A stretch of 64,000 nucleotides of DNA, from positions 310,001 to 374,000 of the forward strand of contig NZ_CP010907.1 of NCBI RefSeq assembly GCF_000971765.1, in the 5' to 3' direction. This stretch comes from Candidatus Pantoea carbekii (GTDB taxonomy: Bacteria > Pseudomonadota > Gammaproteobacteria > Enterobacterales > Enterobacteriaceae). The position numbers and the translations under genes were made by a program. Below, in pieces: positions 54,312-64,000 of this stretch (the first letter of the stretch is position 1; each line of letters starts with the position of its first letter). Under the pieces are notes generated by a model. The model saw only the letters and a list, made by a program, of their open reading frames with translations. It was not told the origin of the DNA and did no database searches.

Positions 54312-54741
54312 TTAAAGACGTCTAATAATAAAATTTTGCGTACCGATTAACTTATCTATGCACAGAAATTTGATTTTTAAAATAGTTAATATCTTTTGTT
54401 TGCTATATTAGATATATTTAAAATACCATCGTATAGCACTATATTTTCTAGAAACAAATTTAAAATAATTTGTGTATAATTATACATCATGGTTTAATAA
54501 AAATTCAGTGCTTTTTTAGGTATCTACCATATTGTCTTTTTTTTAAAAAAGACTTTATATTAACAGATAAATTTAATAATATATTATTATGAGCAAACTG
54601 TTGCTATTTAGCTAATCTTAAATTGCGATAACTTAATTTTCACGTGTTATTTTTTCTTATGTAATATTTAAGTACATATATCTGTAAAAATGGATGTATA
54701 CTTTTAAACTAATTAATTTTCAAATTAAAAAAGGAAGTGGA

Positions 54742-55785
54742 ATGGATGTGATTTCCAATTATGGACTATTTCTTGCCAAAAGCATTACTACAATATTTAC
54801 TATAGCTATTATTCTGATGTTAATCAATAATACATTACGCAAACGTCAAAATGTTGGTCAATTACGTTTAACGAATCTTAACGAAAAATATCATCAAATA
54901 AAAAAAGATATTGAATTAGCAAAAATGAAGCCATGGATGCAAAAAATCTATCTAAAACAAAACAAAAAAGCTGAAAAACAAAAAATTAAAACAGAAAAAT
55001 CTGATACTAAGAGAAGCATAGAGAAAAAAGATAATCCAATACTTTATGTAATTGAATTTAAAGGCAGCATAAAAGCTAATGAAATTAGTTCGTTGCGAAA
55101 AGAAATCTCTGCTATATTGATGACAGCAAATATAGGTGATGAAGTGTTGCTACGGTTAGAAAGTCGTGGTGGTTTAATTAATGCTTACGGGCTAGCAGCT
55201 TCACAACTACAGCGTTTACGTGATTCTGGTTTATATTTGACAGTAGCAGTAGATAAAATAGCAGCTAGTGGCGGATATATGATGGCTTGTGTAGCAAATC
55301 GAATAGTTGCTGCTCCATTTGCTATCATTGGCTCTATTGGAGTAGTTGCACAGATACCTAATTTTAATCGTTTATTAAAACGCAAAGATATTGATGTTGA
55401 ATTACATACTGCTGGTCAATATAAACGTACACTTACATTATTTGGTGAAAATACAGATACAGACCGTGAGAAATTTTGTGAAAATTTAAATGAAACGCAT
55501 CAGTTGTTCAAAACATTTGTGCATCAAATGCGCCCATCACTCGATTTAGAAAAAGTTGCCACAGGAGAACATTGGTACGGACGTCAAGCACTAAATTTAG
55601 GTTTAATTGATGATGTTAGTACAAGCGATAGTTTACTTATTGAGAAAATGAACAATTTTACTGTTTTAAGAGTGAATTATGTACAAAAACACAAAATGAT
55701 TAACTGTGTTATGAATACTGTTAGTCAAATTGTAGAACAATCGATTTTAAAAATTTGGTATTTTAAAGACAAAACAATCTTATGA
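54742..55785 (+). CDS. sohB: Inner-membrane protease-like SohB (S49 family)
   Basis: Membrane-anchored serine peptidase of the signal-peptide-peptidase A family; cloned in E. coli as a multicopy suppressor of htrA loss. The start is ATG 54742 (MDVISNYGLFLAKSIT, E. coli MELLSEYGLFLAKIVT), set by AAAAGGAAG 5 bases upstream; a further in-frame start at 54694 is not conserved. 347 residues. N-terminal membrane helix (10-30), lysine-rich coiled region, then the peptidase domain with the nucleophile in AIIGSIGVVAQ and the general-base lysine in AGQYKRTLT. Intact. Confidence 0.95.
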   Translation: MDVISNYGLFLAKSITTIFTIAIILMLINNTLRKRQNVGQLRLTNLNEKYHQIKKDIELAKMKPWMQKIYLKQNKKAEKQKIKTEKSDTKRSIEKKDNPILYVIEFKGSIKANEISSLRKEISAILMTANIGDEVLLRLESRGGLINAYGLAASQLQRLRDSGLYLTVAVDKIAASGGYMMACVANRIVAAPFAIIGSIGVVAQIPNFNRLLKRKDIDVELHTAGQYKRTLTLFGENTDTDREKFCENLNETHQLFKTFVHQMRPSLDLEKVATGEHWYGRQALNLGLIDDVSTSDSLLIEKMNNFTVLRVNYVQKHKMINCVMNTVSQIVEQSILKIWYFKDKTIL

Positions 55786-56144
55786 TAATAGAGAATTAAT
55801 ATATGCATCAATGATATGATCATATTTCATTAATATTACTTTTTACTAAAATTTTGCTGTGTAATTATCTTAATTAGATTTAAATAACCGAATCAACTTA
55901 TATAAGTAGTTATTAAATGATGAAAATTTAATTTAAAATATAGATTTCCAATAGTATTAATTTTTTCTTAGGACAAAGAAAATTTTTCAGTAGAAAATTG
56001 AATATGTTATTTAATTTAAACTGATGCTTTCTATGTTCTTTTATAAATAAAAAAATGTATGAAAATTAATAGTTAGTTTTTATTTTAAAAATTTTTATTT
56101 TTCATTATATTAAAACTATTTAAATTCAAATACACAAGGTGTAT
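55786..56144. other. Spacer between sohB and topA
   Basis: 360 bases, A+T-rich, containing the topA promoter region; no stem or hexamer pair stands out. Confidence 0.45.
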
Positions 56145-58739
56145 ATGGTTAAAGCACTCGTAATCGTTGAATCTCCGGCAAAAGCTAAAACAATTAATAA
56201 ATACCTTGGCAATGATTTTGTAGTAAGATCTAGCTTTGGTCACATCCGTGATTTACCTACTAGCGCTTCAATTTTTAATAAGAATCTTAAACGAAAAAAA
56301 ACAAAAAAAATTCAAAAAGATGTTAAATCAGTTCTCATTAATCGTATGGGAATTGATCCTTGGCATAATTGGAAGGCTAATTATCAAATCTTACCGGGGA
56401 AAGAAAATATTGTCGCTGAATTAAAAACTCTTGCTGAAAATGTTGACCATGTTTATCTTGCAACTGACCTCGATCGTGAAGGAGAAGCAATAGCATGGCA
56501 TCTTCGTGAAGTAATTGGCGGTAATATCAAACGATTTAGTCGTATAGTTTTCAATGAAATTACTAAAAATGCAATAGCTCAAGCATTTGAAAAACCAAGT
56601 GAATTAAATATTCGGCGCGTTCATGCCCAACAGGCACGCCGTTTTATGGACCGTGTAGTAGGATATATGATTTCTCCTTTACTTTGGAAAAAAATTGCAA
56701 GGGGTTTATCTGCCGGTCGTGTGCAATCGGTTGCTGTTCGCTTAGTTATAGAACGAGAACATGAAATTAAAACGTTTATACCTGAAGAATATTGGCAAAT
56801 AGATAGCAATTTAATTACTTCGAACGGTGATCATCTGATAATGCGAGTAAAATATCTGTGTGATAAATTATTCCGTCCAGCTAATTACGAACAAATGCAA
56901 ACTGCACTAACAATGCTCCATAAATCATGTTATGAGGTATTAAACTGTGAAAAGAAATCTATAATTAATAGGCCCTCTCCCCCTTTTATTACCTCAACCT
57001 TACAACAAGCAGCAAGTATACATTTAGGCTTTAATGTAAAAAAAACCATGCTCATAGCACAGCTTCTGTATGAAGCAGGTTATATTAGTTATATGCGTAC
57101 TGATTCTACTAATCTAAGTCAAGATGCTGTAATGATGGCACGTAATTATATTAAGCAACATTTTGGTAAACAATACTTACCAAAATCACCTAATATATAT
57201 GCTAAAAAACAACATTCACAGGAAGCACACGAAGCTATTCGTCCTTGTGACATTTATGTAATAGCAGAGCATTTAAAAGACATGGAATATGAAGTCAAAA
57301 AACTGTATCAATTAATATGGTGTCAGTTTGTTGCATGTCAAATGGTACCTGCAGAGTATGATCGCATCATTCTAACAGTGGGTGCTACTAACTTTAAGTT
57401 GCAAGCAAAGGGACGAACATTACGTTTTGAAGGTTGGACTAAATTGATATCAATGATGTATAAAAAAAATGAGGATTCTCCTTTGCCATCCGTCAAAATA
57501 GGTGAACAACTTACTTTAAAATCATTGGTACCGAGCCAGCATTTTACTAAACCTCCTTCGCGTTTTCGTGAAGCTTCATTAGTCAAAGAATTAGAAAAAC
57601 GTGGTATTGGTCGGCCATCTACTTATGCATTTGTGATTTCTACTATTCAAGAACGTGGTTATGTACGTATGGAGCATCGTCGTTTTTATGCTGAAAAAAT
57701 GGGTGAAATCGTTACTAATCGATTAGTACAAAATTTTGGTGGCCTAATAGATTATAACTTTACTGCTAATATGGAAAATAGCCTTGATCAAGTTGCAAAT
57801 AATCGAATTGATTGGAAAACAGTGCTTGATTCTTTCTTCAGTGATTTCACTGATCAATTACATCAAGCTGAAAAAGAACCTACTGAAGGTGGTATGCAAC
57901 CTAATCAGGTAGTATTTACATCAATTACTTGTCCAACTTGTACTCGTCAGATGGGCATTCGAACTGCTACTACTGGTGTATTTCTAGGTTGCTCTGGTTA
58001 TGTGTTATCTTCTTCTAAAGAACGTTGTAGACAAACGATTAATCTAATACCACAGAACGAAGTATTTGACAATTTTTTAGAAGATGATGAAGCCGAAACA
58101 AATGCGTTACGTTCTCGTCATCGCTGTAAAAAATGTAGCACGGCAATGGATAGTTATTTTATTGATAGTCAAAGAAAATTACATATCTGTGGTAACAATC
58201 CAGAATGCGATGGTTATGAATTGGAAAAAGGGGCGTTTCTTATTGAAAGATATGATATTTATTGCTTGAAATGTGATAAATGCACTGCCAACATGTATCC
58301 AAAAATTGGACCTTTCGGTAAATACATAGCTTGCTCAAATAAAACTTGTAAAAATACTCGTAAGATTTTTCAAAATGGTGAAATAGCTCCGCCAAGGGAA
58401 AATCCTGTACCCTTACCTGAGTTAAAATGCACAAAATCGGATGCGTACTTTATATTACGTAATAGTGAAAAAGGAATCTTTCTTGCTGCCCATAACTTTC
58501 CAAAATCACGTGAAACTCGTTCACCCTTAGTAGAAGAATTACGAACATATTCAGATCGTCTGCCTGAAAAATTAAAATACCTAGCAGAAGCGCCATTGAC
58601 TGATCCAGAAGGAAACAAGACGTTAGTACGCTATAGTAGAAAAAATAAACAACAATATATCGCTTCTGAAAAAAATGGTAAAAAAACTAACTGGTCAATG
58701 TTCTATATTGATGGAAAATGGAAAGAAATTAAAAAATAA
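56145..58739 (+). CDS. topA: DNA topoisomerase I
   Basis: Relaxes negative supercoils. The start is ATG 56145 ([20 protein letters not shown]) behind CAAGGTG. 864 residues (865 in E. coli). Toprim domain at the N-terminus with [16 protein letters not shown]; active-site tyrosine in [13 protein letters not shown] (near residue 318); [17 protein letters not shown]. The C-terminus keeps three tetracysteine zinc ribbons (CPTC with CSGY and ERC; CKKC with CGNNPEC; CDKC with CSNKTC) and the RNA-polymerase-contact end. Complete length and zinc sites are notable because the zinc uptake genes of this genome are dead. Confidence 0.98.
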   Translation: MVKALVIVESPAKAKTINKYLGNDFVVRSSFGHIRDLPTSASIFNKNLKRKKTKKIQKDVKSVLINRMGIDPWHNWKANYQILPGKENIVAELKTLAENVDHVYLATDLDREGEAIAWHLREVIGGNIKRFSRIVFNEITKNAIAQAFEKPSELNIRRVHAQQARRFMDRVVGYMISPLLWKKIARGLSAGRVQSVAVRLVIEREHEIKTFIPEEYWQIDSNLITSNGDHLIMRVKYLCDKLFRPANYEQMQTALTMLHKSCYEVLNCEKKSIINRPSPPFITSTLQQAASIHLGFNVKKTMLIAQLLYEAGYISYMRTDSTNLSQDAVMMARNYIKQHFGKQYLPKSPNIYAKKQHSQEAHEAIRPCDIYVIAEHLKDMEYEVKKLYQLIWCQFVACQMVPAEYDRIILTVGATNFKLQAKGRTLRFEGWTKLISMMYKKNEDSPLPSVKIGEQLTLKSLVPSQHFTKPPSRFREASLVKELEKRGIGRPSTYAFVISTIQERGYVRMEHRRFYAEKMGEIVTNRLVQNFGGLIDYNFTANMENSLDQVANNRIDWKTVLDSFFSDFTDQLHQAEKEPTEGGMQPNQVVFTSITCPTCTRQMGIRTATTGVFLGCSGYVLSSSKERCRQTINLIPQNEVFDNFLEDDEAETNALRSRHRCKKCSTAMDSYFIDSQRKLHICGNNPECDGYELEKGAFLIERYDIYCLKCDKCTANMYPKIGPFGKYIACSNKTCKNTRKIFQNGEIAPPRENPVPLPELKCTKSDAYFILRNSEKGIFLAAHNFPKSRETRSPLVEELRTYSDRLPEKLKYLAEAPLTDPEGNKTLVRYSRKNKQQYIASEKNGKKTNWSMFYIDGKWKEIKK

Positions 58740-58761
58740 TTTTTATATAATTATTATTATC

Positions 58762-58781
58762 AAATCTACTGAAGTAGATTT
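58762..58781 (+). terminator. Possible topA terminator
   Basis: AAATCTACT, GA, AGTAGATTT: a 9-bp perfect stem 23 bases behind the topA stop. No long T-run follows, so the efficiency is doubtful. Confidence 0.45.
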
Positions 58782-58875
58782 CATCACTTAAATATTGATT
58801 GTTTATATTTATTTTTTAATTGATCATAAGATTTCCTTTTTATTGATATCAAATGAGTACATAGGTATTTTTTAG

Positions 58876-59883
<1,008 letters not shown>

Positions 59884-59895
59884 TTATAAATAATT

Positions 59896-59940
59896 ATTTC
59901 ATAAGATATCCGATCGATACTTTATGAAATTTTTATTTTA
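59896..59940 (+). terminator. cysB terminator
   Basis: ATTTCATAA (59896-59904) pairs with TTATGAAAT (59922-59930) and is followed by TTTTATTTTA. The stem starts 13 bases behind the cysB stop. A second small stem, AAATAATTAT and ATAATTATTT (59878-59899), overlaps the stop codon. Confidence 0.6.
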
Positions 59941-60236
59941 AATACCAATTTGGTAGCTTGTAATTTTTTTAAAACTGATATTGCTTTCTCAGAAATTTTA
60001 ATTTGTGCTGGAAAGATAAAATAATATTAAATCAATTGTAAATAAAAAACAGTATACTATTTATCAACAAAACCTCTCGCTGAGAAAAAACTTTATTCAA
60101 ATCAAGTAAAAGTTTATTTTTCCTTATTTCAATTTTATTAATGTATTCTATCATTAGCTAGCATTATAAGCTCAAATGTAGTAGAGATATGTATATCATG
60201 TTACTTTAACTGAAGATATGTAATATATATTCAATG
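59941..60236. other. Spacer and promoter region before acnA
   Basis: About 300 bases of A+T-rich DNA. The small E. coli genes ymiA and yciX of this interval are not recognisable. No promoter hexamers could be assigned firmly. Confidence 0.4.
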
Positions 60237-60243
60237 AAGGAGA
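60237..60243 (+). promoter_or_regulatory. Strong Shine-Dalgarno of acnA
   Basis: AAGGAGA 5 bases before ATG 60248, among the strongest ribosome-binding sites in the window. Confidence 0.7.
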
Positions 60244-60247
60244 GTAT

Positions 60248-62923
60248 ATGTCTTTAATATTGCATGAGCATAGTAAAGATACTCTATATTGTAGTGGAAA
60301 ACAATATCATTATTATAGTTTGCTTAAAGCAGCTCAGCATTTAGGTAATATTGATCGTTTACCTAAATCTATGAAAGTTCTTCTAGAAAATTTACTTCGT
60401 TGGCAGGATGCTGATTCTATTCAAGAAGAACATATACAATCGATAGTAAAATGGCAAAAAAATGCCCATATTGATTGTGAAATTCCTTACCGACCAGCAC
60501 GTATCTTAATGCAGGATTTTACAGGCGTTCCTGCAATTGTGGATTTAGCTTCAATGCGAAATGCAGTAAAACGCTTAGGTGGCAATATAAAGAAAGTTAA
60601 CCCAATTTTACCTGTTGATTTAGTTATTGATCATTCAATATCTGTAGACTATTTTGGTAATAAATATGCATTTACTAAAAATGTAAATCTTGAAATGGAA
60701 CGTAACCAAGAACGCTATATATTTTTACGTTGGGGACAAAAAACTTTTGATCGTTTTCGTGTAGTACCCCCAGGTACTGGTATTTGCCATCAAGTTAACC
60801 TTGAATATTTAGCTAAAATTATTTGGAATCAAATACAAGATGGTAAAACAATAGTTTATCCAGATACCTTAGTGGGTACAGATTCTCATACTACAATGAT
60901 TAATGCGCTTGGTGTTCTTGGATGGGGTGTTGGAGGTATTGAAGCTGAAGCAGCAATGTTAGGTCAACCTATTTCAATATTAGTTCCTGATATTATTGGA
61001 TTTAAATTTATAGGTACATTGTCTCCTGGTATTACCGCTACCGATTTGGTTTTAACCGTAACGCAAATGCTACGAAAAAAAGGTGTAGTTGGTAAATTTG
61101 TTGAATTTTACGGAGACGGATTAGAAAATTTATCGTTAGCAGATCGTGCAACTATCTCTAACATGGCACCAGAATATGGGGCAACTTGTGCTTTTTTTCC
61201 TATTGATGCAATTACATTAAAGTACTTAAGACTTACTGGACGAGATGAAGAACAAATTGAATTAGTTGAAATTTATGCTAAAAAACAAGGTTTATGGCGT
61301 AATATAGGTGATGAGCCTATTTTTACTAGTACTTTAACCCTTAATATTAAAGAAGTAGAATCCTGTATAGCAGGTCCAAAACGACCGCAAGATCGTGTAT
61401 TATTAAGTGATGTACCCTCTGCATTTTCTCTTGCCAATAAGCAAAAAATAAAGAATTTACCAAATTTCTATAATATTCGTTATAAATGTGATCAGAGTAA
61501 AAAAGATCAATTGGACCATGGTGCAGTAGTTATAGCGGCTATTACTTCTTGTACTAATACTTCTAATCCAAGCGTTTTAATAACTGCAGGTTTATTAGCA
61601 AAAAAAGCCATAAAATATGGTTTAAGATGTAAGAACTGGGTTAAAACATCTCTAGCACCAGGTTCAAAAGTGGTGTCCACTTACCTAACTATTACACAAT
61701 TGACACCCCATCTCGATAAATTAGGATTTAATTTAGTAGGCTATGGTTGCACTACCTGTATTGGAAATTCTGGCTCATTATCACGTCATATTGAAAATAC
61801 CATTAAAAAAAGAAATTTAACAGTAGCTGCAGTGCTTTCTGGAAACCGAAATTTTGAAGGACGAATCCATCCGTTAGTTCAAACTAACTGGTTAGCTTCG
61901 CCGCCATTAGTAGTAGCTTATGCATTAGCAGGTAATATAAAGATTAATTTGCAGACAGATGCAATCGCAAAAGATCGGCAGGGTAACGATATTTTTTTAA
62001 AGGATCTTTGGCCATCTAGAGAAGAAATTTCAGAAGTTTTAGAAAAAATCACTAGTGATATGTTTAAAAAACAATATGCTAAAATATTTCTCGGTACCTC
62101 TAGTTGGCAAAAAATTCAAGTTAGTGATTTCGAAACATATAATTGGAATAAAGCTTCAACTTATATTCAACCGTCTCCTTTTTTTGAAAAAATGGAAAAA
62201 ACATTTCATACAGAAAAAAAAATTAAAGGAGCACGTATTTTAGCAATATATGGTGATTCAGTAACAACCGATCATATTTCACCAGCTGGAAGTATTAAGG
62301 CAAACAGTCCAGCAGGACGATATTTATTAGAAAATGGAATTGAGGAGAATGATTTTAATTCTTATGGTTCACGACGTGGTAATTATGAAGTAATGATACG
62401 CGGTACATTTGCTAATACTCGTATTCGTAATGAGATGATATCAGGTATTGAGGGTGGATATACTAGACATTTTCCTAGCAATGAAATTCTTTCTATTTAT
62501 GATGCAGCTATGAGATATAAAACAGAAGGAATATCACTTGTTATTATTGCTGGAAAAGAATACGGTTCAGGTTCAAGCCGTGATTGGGCAGCAAAAGGAC
62601 CACGTTTACAAGGTGTTTGTATAATTATTGCAGAATCTTTTGAACGTATTCATCGTTCAAATCTAATTGGTATGGGAATTTTACCATTAGAATTTTTACC
62701 GGGTATAACACGTAAAACATTATGCATAGAAGGTGATGAAAGCATAGAGTTATGTGAATTTTCTCAAATTAAACCTAACTGTAAGATAAAAATAATATTA
62801 AAACGTATTAATGGTAAATGCGAAACGCTAGAAACACAGTGCCGTATTGATACTAAATCCGAATTGATGTATTACCAAAACGGAGGCATTTTACAGTATA
62901 TGATTCGTAACATGCTTAAATAA
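60248..62923 (+). CDS. acnA: Aconitate hydratase A
   Basis: TCA-cycle [4Fe-4S] enzyme converting citrate to isocitrate. 891 residues, the E. coli length. Cluster ligands are present: AITSCTNTSNPS (first Cys) and GYGCTTCIGNSG (two Cys). The C-terminal swivel domain has SVTTDHISPAGSI, GSRRGNYEVM and EYGSGSSRDWAAKG with substrate-binding serine and arginine. All intact, so the oxidative branch of the TCA cycle may still run. Convergent with ribA, with only 17 bases between stop codons. Confidence 0.98.
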   Translation: MSLILHEHSKDTLYCSGKQYHYYSLLKAAQHLGNIDRLPKSMKVLLENLLRWQDADSIQEEHIQSIVKWQKNAHIDCEIPYRPARILMQDFTGVPAIVDLASMRNAVKRLGGNIKKVNPILPVDLVIDHSISVDYFGNKYAFTKNVNLEMERNQERYIFLRWGQKTFDRFRVVPPGTGICHQVNLEYLAKIIWNQIQDGKTIVYPDTLVGTDSHTTMINALGVLGWGVGGIEAEAAMLGQPISILVPDIIGFKFIGTLSPGITATDLVLTVTQMLRKKGVVGKFVEFYGDGLENLSLADRATISNMAPEYGATCAFFPIDAITLKYLRLTGRDEEQIELVEIYAKKQGLWRNIGDEPIFTSTLTLNIKEVESCIAGPKRPQDRVLLSDVPSAFSLANKQKIKNLPNFYNIRYKCDQSKKDQLDHGAVVIAAITSCTNTSNPSVLITAGLLAKKAIKYGLRCKNWVKTSLAPGSKVVSTYLTITQLTPHLDKLGFNLVGYGCTTCIGNSGSLSRHIENTIKKRNLTVAAVLSGNRNFEGRIHPLVQTNWLASPPLVVAYALAGNIKINLQTDAIAKDRQGNDIFLKDLWPSREEISEVLEKITSDMFKKQYAKIFLGTSSWQKIQVSDFETYNWNKASTYIQPSPFFEKMEKTFHTEKKIKGARILAIYGDSVTTDHISPAGSIKANSPAGRYLLENGIEENDFNSYGSRRGNYEVMIRGTFANTRIRNEMISGIEGGYTRHFPSNEILSIYDAAMRYKTEGISLVIIAGKEYGSGSSRDWAAKGPRLQGVCIIIAESFERIHRSNLIGMGILPLEFLPGITRKTLCIEGDESIELCEFSQIKPNCKIKIILKRINGKCETLETQCRIDTKSELMYYQNGGILQYMIRNMLK

Positions 62924-62940
62924 AAAATGCATACTTTCTA

Positions 62941-63531
62941 TTAACGAAGTAGGTGACCCATTTTTTTTTCTTTAGTATCAAGGTAGTATGCATTTTTAGC
63001 ATTACGTCCCACAATTAAAGGAACACGCTGGATAATATTAATTCCGCATTTAGTGAGTATCTCAACTTTATGCGGATTGTTAGTTAATAGCAATACTTTT
63101 TTAATTAATAAAAGTTTTAACATATCAGCACATAAGGTAAAATCTCGTTCATCATCAGCAAAACCAAGTTGATGGTTTGCTTCTACCGTATCGTAACCTT
63201 TATCTTGTAATGCATAGGCACGAATTTTATTAAGAAGCCCAATATTACGACCTTCTTGTCGATGATACAACAATACACCACAGCCTTTGTCAGCAATGGC
63301 TGTTAATGCAGCTTGTAATTGAAATCCACAATCACAACGTAAACTGAACAATGCATCACCTGTTAAACATTCAGAGTGTATGCGTACTAGTATAGGCTTA
63401 TGATAATTGTGAATATCGCCATAAACTAATGCAATATGATTATGAGCAGTTGACATTTCTTCAAAACCAACTAATAGAAAATCGCCCCATGGTGTTGGTA
63501 ATGTAGCTTCTGTTACTCGTTTAAGCTGCAT
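62941..63531 (-). CDS. ribA: GTP cyclohydrolase II
   Basis: First step of riboflavin synthesis from GTP. The start is ATG 63529-63531 ([20 protein letters not shown]), with GGAGAG 7 bases upstream; an in-frame extension of 31 residues to 63624 has no counterpart in E. coli. 196 residues, the E. coli length. Zinc ligands Cys55, Cys66 and Cys68 in [30 protein letters not shown] with the catalytic arginine; [18 protein letters not shown]. Intact. A stand-alone RibA without a fused RibB domain. Convergent with acnA. Confidence 0.97.
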   Translation of the reverse strand: MQLKRVTEATLPTPWGDFLLVGFEEMSTAHNHIALVYGDIHNYHKPILVRIHSECLTGDALFSLRCDCGFQLQAALTAIADKGCGVLLYHRQEGRNIGLLNKIRAYALQDKGYDTVEANHQLGFADDERDFTLCADMLKLLLIKKVLLLTNNPHKVEILTKCGINIIQRVPLIVGRNAKNAYYLDTKEKKMGHLLR

Positions 63532-63747
63532 GTGACTCTCCAGAAACTTATAGGATACAGGACTATTATTTATGATGGATGATAGATCTGTAAAGATTGC
63601 TGTTGTGCCATAATCGAAGCTCAAGTAGTCAATTGATATTTAATAAATAAAATAACGAATATTATTAGAATAAAAATTAATAATTTAATATTTTGAATAT
63701 ATATTATTTTTGACAGAAACAGCATTAAAAAATATAATGGGTAAAAA
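63532..63747. other. Divergent promoter region ribA / pgpB
   Basis: 216 bases with promoters for both flanking genes; one minus-strand frame here is not gene-like and partly overlaps pgpB. No riboswitch-like conserved structure (FMN type) seen before ribA. Confidence 0.4.
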
Positions 63748-64000
63748 ATGTTACAAATTATACAACGTACGACAATTAGTTTATTTCTTTTGTTATTAAT
63801 GCCTATAAGTGTATCGTTATCTGGATGGACATGGCAACCAGGAAAATCAAACAAAATACTACATTTAATGTTTTGGATTACGCAAACTATCTCTTTTCCT
63901 TGGGGTATGTTAACTAGTTTATTATTGAGTGCTTGGATTTTATGGTTATTGCGTTTTAATTTATTACATACTTTTTTTTTAATTATTATTATGAATAGTA
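63748..64000 (+). CDS. pgpB: Phosphatidylglycerophosphatase B / undecaprenyl-PP phosphatase (5' part)
   Basis: Inner-membrane phosphatase that dephosphorylates phosphatidylglycerophosphate and undecaprenyl diphosphate. Only the first 84 codons are in the window. From ATG 63748 they read MLQIIQRTTISLFLLLLMPI and SGWTWQPGKSNKIL, matching E. coli MRSIARRTAVGAALLLVMPV and SGWRWQPGEQSWLL, then FPWGMLTSLLLSAWILWLL matching QPWGVITHLILFGWFLWCL. Two membrane helices are visible. The catalytic PAP2 motifs lie beyond the edge, so integrity cannot be judged. Same position beside ribA as in E. coli. Confidence 0.88.
   Translation, partial: MLQIIQRTTISLFLLLLMPISVSLSGWTWQPGKSNKILHLMFWITQTISFPWGMLTSLLLSAWILWLLRFNLLHTFFLIIIMNS

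Larger units (their letters stand above)
53455..54741. other. 1.3-kb divergent spacer between trpE and sohB
   Basis: Divergent promoter region. E. coli has trpL and then rnm, yciO, yciQ, rluB, btuR and yciK here; none is recognisable. It is dominated by three large perfect inverted repeats (53847-53899, 53958-53989, 54264-54311). No tandem TGG codons after an ATG on the minus strand, so no trp attenuator of the E. coli type. Confidence 0.55.

Noticed and set aside
63621-63854. 77-residue minus-strand frame before ribA
   Set aside because: Overlaps the clearly conserved start of pgpB on the other strand; composition is of spacer type (Ile, Leu, Phe and Tyr) and no family is recognised.

Overview
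The window is 64 kb of an AT-rich (spacers almost pure A+T) gammaproteobacterial chromosome. Nearly every protein reads as a full-length enterobacterial orthologue in E. coli-like gene order, but genes are separated by long empty spacers and by decayed genes that still sit in their ancestral places. Recognisable intact genes add up to roughly 39.7 kb (about 62%). No rRNA, tRNA, IS element, prophage or CRISPR array was seen. This pattern (reduced, AT-biased, colinear, rich in gene ghosts, tryptophan and riboflavin genes kept) suggests an insect-associated endosymbiont of the Enterobacterales. The genus cannot be fixed from the window alone.

Layout. 0-10 kb: argS (partial), cmoB-cmoA, aspS, ruvC, ruvA-ruvB (translation, tRNA wobble modification, Holliday-junction processing), with a yecD ghost. 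10-16 kb: three eroded zinc-uptake genes (znuB, znuC, znuA), intact lpxM, then an eroded pykA. 16-31 kb: zwf, proQ, htpX, the eroded mannose PTS genes manZ-manY-manX, the yoaE/TerC-family gene, pabB, tsaB and the minCDE division operon. 31-40 kb: nhaP2 and gapA separated by three gene-free stretches of 1.6-2.0 kb holding long perfect inverted repeats and one classic terminator with no gene in front of it. 39.6-46.4 kb: a galU-ugd-UDP-glucuronate epimerase operon, clsA, yciB, yciC. 46.8-53.5 kb: a complete trpEGDC(F)BA operon with trpG and trpD separate and no visible attenuator. 54.7-64 kb: sohB, topA, cysB, acnA, ribA and the start of pgpB.

Functionally the window keeps information processing (ArgRS, AspRS, CmoAB, TsaB, RuvABC, TopA, ProQ), envelope upkeep (LpxM, ClsA, YciB/C, PgpB, UDP-sugar supply, HtpX, SohB), division-site placement, central carbon enzymes (Zwf, GapA, AcnA) and nutrient synthesis (tryptophan, folate branch, riboflavin). 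It has lost dispensable uptake (zinc ABC, mannose PTS) and one pyruvate kinase. I found no convincing novel multi-gene system. The most interesting material is the set of in-place gene ghosts and the unusually long perfect hairpins in the spacers.
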